DNA of 45,812 nucleotides from Gracilimonas sp. (GTDB lineage Bacteria > Bacteroidota > Rhodothermia > Balneolales > Balneolaceae), in contig JAKURD010000024.1 of assembly GCA_022450045.1 (NCBI GenBank), positions 1 through 45,812 of the forward strand, in the 5' to 3' direction. Of this stretch, positions 17,182 through 24,228 are shown one piece after another. The notes under the pieces were generated by a model that was given only the letters and a program-made list of their open reading frames with translations, did not search any database and had not been told where the DNA came from. Every line of letters begins with the position of its first letter. Positions within the stretch are counted from its first letter, which is position 1. A program made the position numbers and the translations under genes.

Positions 17182-19533
17182 TCACTCACTCTTTAAACTC
17201 TGAACAGGATTAACCAATGCAGCTTTTATGGATTGCCAGCTCACCGTCAGCCATGCAATGATTACAGCCAGTAAGCCGGAGGCTGCAAAAACCCACCAGT
17301 TTAAACCGGCATTGTATGCAAAATCTGAAATCCATTTATCCATCATCCACCAGGAAACAGGGATGGCGATGAGGATGGCAATCAATACCAGCTTAGTGAA
17401 ATCCTTGGTGAGGTGCAGTACCAGGTTTTGAACGGAAGCCCCCAGTACTTTTCTCACCCCAATTTCCTTGGCACGCTGCTCGGCTGTAAAAGCAGACAAA
17501 CCGAATAATCCTAAACAGGAAATGATGACTGCGAAGATGGTAAAGTATTTGGCCAGATCTCCAATGCGCTGCTCACTGCGATACAGGGCCGCGTATTGCT
17601 CGTCCATAAACTCGTAGTCGAATGGGTAATCCGGATTAAATTGTTTATAGACTTGTTCTATCTCAGTAAGAGTATTCTGGATATCTTCGGATTGAATACG
17701 TACATATGCTTTCCAGGTGTTTTCAGGAGCTAACCGGAAGAATAAAGGTTCCACCTCATTGCGAAGATTCTGGAAATGAAAGTCTTTAACAAGGCCGATG
17801 ATCTCGGTTTCATTATCCCAAAGAGTAATGTATTCGCCCACTGGATTTTCCATGCCCATAATATTCGCGGCAGTCTGATTAATCACAATTCGAGCCGAAT
17901 CAGTGCCAAATTCTTCAGAGTGAGTACGCCCTGCTAAGAGTTCAAAACCCATGGTTTCGATCAGATTGTAATCTGAGCTTACATTCTCAAATAACACTCG
18001 CGTTTCAGGGTCTTTGTCAGGCCACTCAAGTCCCGAGGTATTGGAATTACGACCCATAAATGTAGCACTGGCTCTGGAAGCTGAGTTCACTCCGTGAATG
18101 TTGAGTAGCTGATTTTCAAATATATCCCATTGATCATCAATATTTCCTTCAGCAGTAAAAGTGATAAGATTTTCTTTTTGGTAGCCCAGGTTTTTTGTTT
18201 GAGTAAATTGAATTTGCTGATACACAATAATAGTTGAAATGATCAAGATGACCGAAAGTGCAAATTGAAATACAACCAATCCTTTTCTTGCAAAAGCTTC
18301 GCTCCCGGAAATTTTAAGTCCGCCTTTTAAAGTTTTTACAGCTTCAAATGAGGAGAGATAAAATGCAGGATAACTTCCGGCTACCAAACCTGTGAAAAGG
18401 GCCGTTCCGATGAACATGAACAATAAAGATGGTTCCCCATAATCTACAGTGATGGTTTTGTCGGTTAGGTCGTTAAAAGCAGGCAGGCTCAATTCAACCA
18501 AAAACATGGAAATAAGCAGCGAGAAAAAAGTGATGATCATCGACTCGCCGATAAACTGCCCGATCAGTGAGCTCTTACTGGCACCGATTGATTTTCGAAT
18601 CCCGACTTCTTTGGCCCGTTTGGTCGCTTTTGCGGTACTAAGGTTCATGAAATTGATACATGCGATCAGCAGGATAAAAATTGCGACAACCGTGAATAGT
18701 CGCACGTAGTCAATTCTTCCTCCGGAAACTTTTCCACTCTCGAACTGACCGTATAGATATTGATCGGCAAAGGGATACACAAACAAGTCCACATTTGAAT
18801 CTTCATTACGCTCTTTGATGAAATCTTTGATCTTGGTATTGAGTGCGGCGACATCAACATCGGGATATAGTTTAGCAATGGTTCGTGGCCCGTTATTTCC
18901 CCACTGTGTAGCCCATTCGTTGTTATCCAGCCAGTCTTCAAATGGTAATATAAAATCGAATTGAAAGCTGGAGTTTTCAGGGAACTTTTCAAATATGCCC
19001 GTTACGGTATGAACTTCCGTTCCGTTAATTGTGATAGACTCCCCGACTGCATTTTGCGCTTCGAAATATTTTTCAGCCAGCTCCTTCGTGATAACTACCG
19101 AATTTGGATTCGTGATCAACTCTTTCCGATTTCCATACAGGATATTGATGTCCAGGATATGGAAGAAGTCCGGCTGGGCATAGAGGCCATTTTCTTTTAA
19201 TGATTTCTCCCCTTTGGTAAATAAGTAATCTATATTCCAGGTGTAGGTAGAGACGTGCTGGAATTCAGGAACTTCTTCTTTGAGGGCTTCAGACAAAATA
19301 CCCGGCGTTGATTGTGTGGTGAATTTTTCGCCTGAATAACTTTGATGTTCCATCACTTGGTAAATTTGATCAGCGTCGGCATGGAAGCGATCGTAATTCA
19401 ATTCATCGAGCACCCAAAGCAGAATAAGTATACTGCATGCCATCCCAATGGAGAGCCCGATAACGTTAATGAGGAAGGAGCTTTTATGGCGCTTAAAATT
19501 CCGAAAAGCGGTTTTAAGATAATTTTCAAACAT
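17182..19533 (-). CDS. MacB/FtsX-type ABC permease of the first exporter block
   Basis: A 783-residue permease starting MFENYLKTAF. The N-terminal helix is at about 21-41, the first FtsX part carries KEVGIRKSIGASKSSL, the second ends in KEIGVRKVLGASVQNL, and the terminus is NPVQSLKSE. Both periplasmic MacB domains are complete, so this copy looks intact. It follows the intact ATPase at 19829, separated by the fossil permease start and two family C hairpins. It is probably the working partner of that ATPase and the adaptor. The substrate is unknown; antimicrobial peptides, lipids or lipoproteins are all possible. Confidence 0.9.
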   Translation of the reverse strand: MFENYLKTAFRNFKRHKSSFLINVIGLSIGMACSILILLWVLDELNYDRFHADADQIYQVMEHQSYSGEKFTTQSTPGILSEALKEEVPEFQHVSTYTWNIDYLFTKGEKSLKENGLYAQPDFFHILDINILYGNRKELITNPNSVVITKELAEKYFEAQNAVGESITINGTEVHTVTGIFEKFPENSSFQFDFILPFEDWLDNNEWATQWGNNGPRTIAKLYPDVDVAALNTKIKDFIKERNEDSNVDLFVYPFADQYLYGQFESGKVSGGRIDYVRLFTVVAIFILLIACINFMNLSTAKATKRAKEVGIRKSIGASKSSLIGQFIGESMIITFFSLLISMFLVELSLPAFNDLTDKTITVDYGEPSLLFMFIGTALFTGLVAGSYPAFYLSSFEAVKTLKGGLKISGSEAFARKGLVVFQFALSVILIISTIIVYQQIQFTQTKNLGYQKENLITFTAEGNIDDQWDIFENQLLNIHGVNSASRASATFMGRNSNTSGLEWPDKDPETRVLFENVSSDYNLIETMGFELLAGRTHSEEFGTDSARIVINQTAANIMGMENPVGEYITLWDNETEIIGLVKDFHFQNLRNEVEPLFFRLAPENTWKAYVRIQSEDIQNTLTEIEQVYKQFNPDYPFDYEFMDEQYAALYRSEQRIGDLAKYFTIFAVIISCLGLFGLSAFTAEQRAKEIGVRKVLGASVQNLVLHLTKDFTKLVLIAILIAIPVSWWMMDKWISDFAYNAGLNWWVFAASGLLAVIIAWLTVSWQSIKAALVNPVQSLKSE

Positions 19534-19593
19534 GGTCTAACCCGATTAATTGGTGATGCGAGTTAGACGTCGAAATTAGAAAAACGTTACAGG

Positions 19594-19666
19594 ATTTTTA
19601 GTGTGAAAGTGCGATAGTGTTTCAGTGTTAAAATTTTCCTGAAGAAACTATAACACCGTAACACCA
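19594..19666. repeat. Family C repeat
   Basis: GTGCGATAGTGTTTCAGTGT on the left faces GAAACTATAACACCGTAACACC on the right. The element directly abuts the broken end of the fossil permease start at 19667, so it marks the deletion or insertion point. Confidence 0.6.
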
Positions 19667-19747
19667 AAGCCCTGCAACATTGATAACTGCATAGCTTTTA
19701 TGTTGCAGGATATTTCTCCAGGCAATCTTGAGGTAATTTTTTAGCAT
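19667..19747 (-). pseudogene. 27-codon fossil of a fourth MacB/FtsX permease
   Basis: From the ATG at 19747 the sequence reads MLKNYLKIAWRNILQHKSYA and then VINVAGL. This is the canonical N-terminus of these permeases (compare MLKNYFKVAFRNL and FINILGLGIG at 16894). Homology ends abruptly at 19667, where family C repeat sequence begins, and the frame stops soon after. Almost all of a permease gene has therefore been lost between the ATPase and the surviving permease. Confidence 0.8.
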
Positions 19748-19771
19748 AAATCATTAGTGTTTAGGTGCGAC

Positions 19772-19821
19772 CGTGTTTATGTGCTAACGTGTTAATAATA
19801 ACACGTTAGCACATAAACACG
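19772..19821. repeat. Perfect 23-bp family C hairpin
   Basis: Arms 19772-19794 and 19799-19821 are perfect inverted complements over 23 bp with a 4-base ATAA loop. The arm is built from the words GTGTTTATGTG and CTAACGTGTTA. It lies between the ATPase stop and the fossil permease start and is much longer than a usual terminator stem. No T-run follows on either strand. Confidence 0.9.
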
Positions 19822-19828
19822 TGAATAA

Positions 19829-20518
19829 TCACACATGAAACCCTTCCTGCATATTTTCTGTCACCACGTGGCCGTCAAACAAGTGAATGACACGGCGGGC
19901 GTAGTCGGCATCGTGCGGGGAGTGCGTTACCATCACGATGGTTGTTCCGGCTTCATTGAGTTCGGCCAGCAGTTTCATGACTTCGTCACCGTGGTCAGAA
20001 TCCAGATTACCGGTAGGCTCATCGGCAAGGATGAGTTTGGCGTTTGCCACTACGGCCCGGGCGATGGCTACACGTTGCTGTTGTCCACCGGAGAGTTGTT
20101 GTGGAAAGTGATTGCGGCGGTGCATCATCCCCATTCTATCTAACGCCGTCTCTATTTTTTCTTTTCGCTCTGCGGAATCAACTCCAAGATAGAGCAGCGG
20201 TAGTTCCACGTTTTCAAAGACAGTAAGTTCATCGATCAGGTTAAAGCTTTGAAAGATGAAGCCGATGTTGCCTTTCCGAAGTTGGGCACGTTCTCTCTCG
20301 GAGTGAGTGGAGATCTCATGCCCCAGGAAATGATATTCGCCATCGGAGGGATTATCAAGCAGCCCCATAATGTTCAACAAGGTTGATTTCCCGCATCCCG
20401 AAGGGCCCATAATGGCTACAAACTCCCCTTCATTAATTTCGAGGTTTACGTTGCTCAAGGCGGTGGTTTCAACTTCTTCGGTGGTATAGACCTTTTTTAA
20501 GTTTTTAGTTTTGATCAT
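19829..20518 (-). CDS. MacB/LolD-type ABC ATPase (intact copy)
   Basis: A 229-residue ATP-binding subunit with every motif in canonical form. Walker A is GPSGCGKST (38-46), the Q-loop is in GFIFQSFN, the signature is [14 protein letters not shown] (about 141-154), Walker B and D-loop are [13 protein letters not shown], and the switch His is in VTHSPHD. It is predicted to energise the permease at 17182 and the adaptor at 21097. It is separated from the adaptor by an antisense four-helix-bundle gene and two family B repeats. No separate promoter of the sigma-54-like type was found upstream of it. Confidence 0.93.
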   Translation of the reverse strand: MIKTKNLKKVYTTEEVETTALSNVNLEINEGEFVAIMGPSGCGKSTLLNIMGLLDNPSDGEYHFLGHEISTHSERERAQLRKGNIGFIFQSFNLIDELTVFENVELPLLYLGVDSAERKEKIETALDRMGMMHRRNHFPQQLSGGQQQRVAIARAVVANAKLILADEPTGNLDSDHGDEVMKLLAELNEAGTTIVMVTHSPHDADYARRVIHLFDGHVVTENMQEGFHV

Positions 20519-20584
20519 GATGTTTGGTTTTTATTGTCGGTTATTTTTAAAAATTTTGTAAGGAATGCAGTTTTAGTTGCTCTT

Positions 20585-20635
20585 ACTGTAAGCTTTCAGC
20601 TATCGGTCTTCAGCTGTCAGCTCTTAAAGTTTCAA
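20585..20635. repeat. Family B repeat left of the four-helix-bundle gene
   Basis: Words TAAGCTTTCAGCTATCGG and CTTCAGCTGTCAGCTCTTAA. With the copy at 21014-21102 it brackets the four-helix-bundle gene inserted in the exporter operon. Confidence 0.65.
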
Positions 20636-20656
20636 TAAATTCATAAGGGTATAATT

Positions 20657-21013
20657 ATGAGAGATTTTAGAAAGTTATCAGTTTGGCAGAAAAGTCATGA
20701 ATTAACCCTGGCGGTTTATAAATCCACAACTTCATTTCCAAAAGAGGAATTGTATGGCTTGACAAGTCAAATGCGGCGTTGCTCCTCATCGGTTCCTTCA
20801 AATATTGCAGAAGGATGTGGACGAAACACTCAATCTCAGTTAGCACATTTTTTAAATATTGCAATGGGATCGGCTTCTGAGCTTGAATACCAACTGATCC
20901 TGTCAAAGGATTTAAGATTTATATCGCACCAAATTTTCAAAGAACAAACAAGTCAGGTGACCGAAATTAAGCGCATGTTGACTTCGCTTCACCAAAAAGT
21001 CACAAATGATTAA
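20657..21013 (+). CDS. Intact four-helix-bundle (S23/IVP-like) protein
   Basis: A 118-residue helical protein with all hallmarks of the family: the start FRKLSVWQKSHELTLAVYK, then SQMRRCSSSVPSNIAEGCGR, HFLNIAMGSASELEYQL, and a charged C-terminal helix. The family was first found inside rRNA intervening sequences and is not a ribosomal protein despite the old S23 name. Free-standing copies have no settled role. It lies antisense between the adaptor and ATPase genes of the exporter and is flanked on both sides by family B repeats, which suggests insertion as a unit. A weak AAGGGT site precedes the ATG. Confidence 0.85.
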   Translation: MRDFRKLSVWQKSHELTLAVYKSTTSFPKEELYGLTSQMRRCSSSVPSNIAEGCGRNTQSQLAHFLNIAMGSASELEYQLILSKDLRFISHQIFKEQTSQVTEIKRMLTSLHQKVTND

Positions 21014-21102
21014 TTTTAGCTATCAGCCGTTAGCTTTCAATTTTTAGTTTTTTGTGCGTTCGATAAAACTGAAAGCTGAAGTCTGATAGCTGACAGCTAT
21101 TC
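21014..21102. repeat. Family B repeat right of the four-helix-bundle gene
   Basis: TTAGCTATCAGCCGTTAGC on the left faces AACTGAAAGCTGAAG and TCTGATAGCTGACAGC on the right. The element runs into the 3' end of the adaptor gene. Confidence 0.65.
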
Positions 21103-22353
21103 CAACACTAAAACCTCATTATCACCAAAGGTATCATAGCTCGATGTTATCACTTTCTCGCCCGGCTCCAAGCCGAATTGGACTTCAAAATATTCAGGAT
21201 TCTGCCGCCCTAATCTAATATCTCTTCGGTACGCACGGCCATCCTCTTCATTTACAACAAATACCCAATTACCGCCGGTGGTTTGGTAAAATCCTCCGCG
21301 GGGAATCTGAATGGCACTGGCCGATTCTCCAAGTTCAAGGCGAATTCTCAAAGTTTGTCCGCGGCGTAAATTCTGCGGAGCTTCACTCACAAATTCCATA
21401 TCCACTTCAAACTGTCCGTTATTAATGACGGGATAGATTTTGGTTATCACCAGCTGATGGGTTTGTCCGTCAAAAGTAAATGACCCGTTCAGTCCCTGTA
21501 CAATTCTGGATAGATGATATTCATCGATAGCAACCCGCACTTTATAGCTGCCCAGTATATCTACCTGACCGATGCGTTCGCCGGATGATATTGACTGTCC
21601 CTGATTTAATTCGATGGTGCTCAACTGGCCTTCAATGGGAGCGGTAACGGCTAAGTTATCCAGGATCTGTTGTACGGCTTCCAGGTTTTGGTACATGCGC
21701 TGTTCAGAATTATTCAATTGCTGCATCTGTGTGATAGTCTGAACCGAGTCTTTTTTATACGATTCATAGGTAAGCTCATACCGGCGTGTCTGATATTCAT
21801 AATTTTCTCTGGTGGTCTGAAATTCCTCTTCTGAGATCAGGTCGCGCTCCATTAATGTTTGTTGGCGATCATATTGAGCTTTTAGTATCTCCATTTGAGA
21901 TTTTGCATTCGCAAGCTGTTCCTGAAGCCGGAGGGTGTTCTGCTCCAGGTTAAGCCTGGAATTACGCACATTATTGATCTGATCATACAGCCCGGATGTC
22001 TGCTGCATCACCTGTAATTGCAGGCTGGAGTTGGTGAGTGTAAGGATGGTATCACCCTCTTGAATCATCGTCCCTGATTCAAGAAATACCTGCTGCACTA
22101 CTCCACCTTCGATAGCATCAAGATATATAGTTTGTATGGGTTGAACCGCTCCGGTCACCTGAATAAATTCCTGAAAAGTATCTTCATGTACTTCAGAGAT
22201 AGTAATTTTATCACGCTCCACATTTAGCGTTGAGCGTACATCCATAAACCAAAAAGCATAAATACTCAGCCCTGCAAAAGCTGCGATAGCTGTAATGGTG
22301 ATAATACGTTTAGCCGTCCAGGTTTTCTTTTCAATTTTTCGATCCATTCCCAT
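21097..22353 (-). CDS. HlyD/MacA-type periplasmic adaptor subunit
   Basis: A 418-residue membrane-fusion protein. It has a cytoplasmic start, one membrane helix (about 16-34), a first beta/lipoyl half (IEGGVVQQVFLESGTMIQEG), then a long coiled coil (about 105-225, rich in Q, E, N and R). The second lipoyl half (VTAPIEGQLSTIELNQGQSI) and a beta-barrel/membrane-proximal domain ending in a GLEPGEKVITSSY segment follow. It should link the inner-membrane permease to an outer-membrane channel, which is not encoded in the window. It is the first gene downstream of promoter P1 and the paired enhancer. Start may be Met1 or Met3. Confidence 0.92.
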   Translation of the reverse strand: MGMDRKIEKKTWTAKRIITITAIAAFAGLSIYAFWFMDVRSTLNVERDKITISEVHEDTFQEFIQVTGAVQPIQTIYLDAIEGGVVQQVFLESGTMIQEGDTILTLTNSSLQLQVMQQTSGLYDQINNVRNSRLNLEQNTLRLQEQLANAKSQMEILKAQYDRQQTLMERDLISEEEFQTTRENYEYQTRRYELTYESYKKDSVQTITQMQQLNNSEQRMYQNLEAVQQILDNLAVTAPIEGQLSTIELNQGQSISSGERIGQVDILGSYKVRVAIDEYHLSRIVQGLNGSFTFDGQTHQLVITKIYPVINNGQFEVDMEFVSEAPQNLRRGQTLRIRLELGESASAIQIPRGGFYQTTGGNWVFVVNEEDGRAYRRDIRLGRQNPEYFEVQFGLEPGEKVITSSYDTFGDNEVLVLE

Positions 22354-22406
22354 AAGGGTAAAAGCCTAAGTATTTTAAAGTGATTCGATTATCGTTTGCA
22401 TTGAAT

Positions 22407-22442
22407 ATAAGCTTTCAGACCTTAGCCGTCAGCTGTTAGCTT
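22407..22442. repeat. Family B repeat in the adaptor leader
   Basis: TAAGCTTTCAGACCTTAGCC followed by GTCAGCTGTTAGC. It lies between the P1 promoter and the adaptor start, so most of it should be in the leader transcript. Confidence 0.55.
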
Positions 22443-22445
22443 TAT

Positions 22446-22462
22446 TTCAAGATGCGTGCCAA
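22446..22462 (-). promoter_or_regulatory. Sigma-54-like promoter P1 (adaptor operon)
   Basis: The minus strand reads TTGGCACGCATCTTGAA, with a perfect -24 block and TTGAA in place of TTGCA at -12. It lies about 93 bp upstream of the adaptor start. It matches P2 at 15 of 17 bases and has the same 52 bp of intervening sequence to a paired enhancer. Confidence 0.7.
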
Positions 22463-22514
22463 ACTAAGCCAACCTGATTTAAATATGAAATAAGGATGAT
22501 TCTTTCCGAATTAA

Positions 22515-22551
22515 TGTTCACATTCCAACAGTTTGTGTTCGATATCGGACA
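22515..22551. promoter_or_regulatory. Paired 16-bp inverted repeats shared by divergent operons (UAS)
   Basis: TGTTCACATTCCAACA (22515-22530) and TGTTCGATATCGGACA (22536-22551) start 21 bp apart. The second is a near-perfect palindrome. They lie midway between the leftward promoter P1 (52 intervening bp) and the rightward promoter P3 (53 intervening bp). This is the arrangement expected for a dimeric NtrC-family activator serving both directions. Confidence 0.65.
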
Positions 22552-22604
22552 GTTCGAAGAATCAATGTTATTATTAAGAGTTATTTAAGACCCCTTTGTT
22601 ACAA

Positions 22605-22621
22605 CTGGTACGAAATTGGCA
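22605..22621 (+). promoter_or_regulatory. Sigma-54-like promoter P3 (regulator/kinase operon)
   Basis: CTGGTACGAAATTGGCA has GG and GC separated by exactly ten bases. It differs from the consensus TGGCACG-N4-TTGCA at the C/T of the -24 block and one T/G of the -12 block. It lies about 100 bp upstream of the response-regulator ATG. It is a weaker match than P1 and P2. Confidence 0.5.
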
Positions 22622-22639
22622 ATGAGGACAGTGTTTGGA

Positions 22640-22692
22640 TTAAAGTGTTACGGTGCTTTCTGAAACTCAAGAAAAATACCGTAACACTTTAA
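22640..22692. repeat. Family C hairpin in the regulator leader
   Basis: TTAAAGTGTTACGGT (22640-22654) and ACCGTAACACTTTAA (22678-22692) are perfect 15-bp inverted arms with a 23-base loop. The element starts a few bases after the predicted P3 transcript start, so it should form the first structure of the mRNA. Confidence 0.8.
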
Positions 22693-22718
22693 CACTGGCG
22701 CACTTAAGCACTTAAAAA

Positions 22719-24092
22719 ATGAAAAAAACCGGACGAATTTTAGTTGTTGATGACGATACTGATGTATTGAATGCAGCACGCCTTTATTTGAAACAACATA
22801 TTGAAAAAGTAGATGTGGAAAAAAATCCGAAACTCATTCCCACATTATTGAAGGAATATGACTACGATACGATACTTCTGGATATGAACTTCACAGAAGA
22901 TGTAAGCAGCGGGGAAGAGGGGTTAAAATGGCTGGAGATAATTCTTGAAATAGATCCTGATATGGCTGTGGTGTTAATCACAGCCTATGGCGATGTGGAA
23001 AAAGCAGTTCAGGCTGTAAAAATGGGTGCTTCTGATTTTGTACTTAAACCCTGGCAAAACGAGAAGCTACTGGCAACGGTTACTTCTGCCATCAATTTGA
23101 GTCAGTCAAAGAGGGATTCTCAACGCCTTCGAACTCAAAATGCTGCTTTAAAAGCTGATATGGAACAGCCCTACCAAAATATTATAGGGAAAAGCCGTGC
23201 TATGGAACAGGTTTTCCAAACCATCGAGAAAGTAGCGAAAACAGATGCCAATGTGCTCATTACCGGAGAAAATGGAACAGGAAAAGAATTAGTGGCACGG
23301 GCACTACACCGGCGCTCTTCCAGAAACGAAAATGCATTTATTACGGTGGATATGGGAGCGCTGCCCGAAAGTCTTTTCGAGAGTGAATTATTTGGACATG
23401 AGAAGGGAGCCTTCACCGATGCTAAAGAATCACGAGCGGGCCGATTTGAAATCGCAACAGGTGGTACGCTTTTTCTGGATGAAATTGGCAATATTCCAAT
23501 CCAGCTTCAGCCCAAATTATTATCGGCATTGCAGACGCATGAGATCAGGAGGATCGGTTCAAATAAAACCACAAAAATTGATATCAGGTTGATATGTGCT
23601 ACAAATGAAAATTTGGTGAAGCTGGTTGATGATCAGGAATTCAGACAGGACCTGCTGTATCGGATAAATACGATCGAGATCAAATTGCCGCCGCTTCGTG
23701 AACGTATAGAAGATATTCCCTTACTCATAGAGCATTTCTTGAAGTATTATAGAACAAAGTATAAAAAGGAACTCGCAGGGATCACAGATCAGGCCATCGG
23801 TCATCTTAAAGAGTATCACTGGCCGGGAAACATCAGAGAGCTGGAACATGCTGTGGAACGCGCTGTAATCATGACTGATGAAAAGGAGTTGCAAAAAGGA
23901 GATTTTTTACTAACCTCAGTCTCAGATAATGAAAAACAGTTACCGGTGGTTGGACTGAATTTAGAGGAAATTGAAAAAACGGTGATCCGCAAGGCTATGG
24001 ATAAACATGAAGGGAATATTTCTCACGCGGCCGAAGAGTTGGGATTGACAAGGGCCTCGTTGTATCGAAGGTTAGAAAAGTATGGACTTTGA
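22719..24092 (+). CDS. NtrC-family sigma-54-dependent response regulator
   Basis: A 457-residue activator with three domains. The receiver has D10-D12, the phospho-acceptor D55 in TILLDMNF and K110. The AAA+ domain has Walker A GENGTGKE (183-190), the sigma-54-contact loop GAFTDA (230-235) and Walker B LFLDEI (251-256). The Fis-type helix-turn-helix is at about 420-457 (ISHAAEELGLTRASLYRRL). GAFTDA departs from the usual GAFTGA at one residue. It lies upstream of its probable kinase and diverges from the adaptor operon. It is the likely binder of the paired inverted repeats at 22515-22551 and 17042-17078. Confidence 0.95.
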   Translation: MKKTGRILVVDDDTDVLNAARLYLKQHIEKVDVEKNPKLIPTLLKEYDYDTILLDMNFTEDVSSGEEGLKWLEIILEIDPDMAVVLITAYGDVEKAVQAVKMGASDFVLKPWQNEKLLATVTSAINLSQSKRDSQRLRTQNAALKADMEQPYQNIIGKSRAMEQVFQTIEKVAKTDANVLITGENGTGKELVARALHRRSSRNENAFITVDMGALPESLFESELFGHEKGAFTDAKESRAGRFEIATGGTLFLDEIGNIPIQLQPKLLSALQTHEIRRIGSNKTTKIDIRLICATNENLVKLVDDQEFRQDLLYRINTIEIKLPPLRERIEDIPLLIEHFLKYYRTKYKKELAGITDQAIGHLKEYHWPGNIRELEHAVERAVIMTDEKELQKGDFLLTSVSDNEKQLPVVGLNLEEIEKTVIRKAMDKHEGNISHAAEELGLTRASLYRRLEKYGL

Positions 24093-24228
24093 AAAAGCTG
24101 TCAGCTCTCAGCAATATTGAGAACTTGCCTTAGTATTTTGAATGCAAAAAATGCCAAATTACAGATGAAGTATTTAATCAAAAAAATGAAAACCCGTGGC
24201 CTAACAGGTTGCGGCTGATAGCTTAAAT

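Noticed and set aside
19772..19821. 23-bp hairpin as an intrinsic terminator
   Set aside because: The stem is far longer than usual and no T-run follows on either strand.
20657..21013. Ribosomal protein S23 / rRNA intervening sequence
   Set aside because: No rRNA sequence surrounds any of the three copies. The old name reflects family history, so these are annotated as free-standing four-helix-bundle genes.
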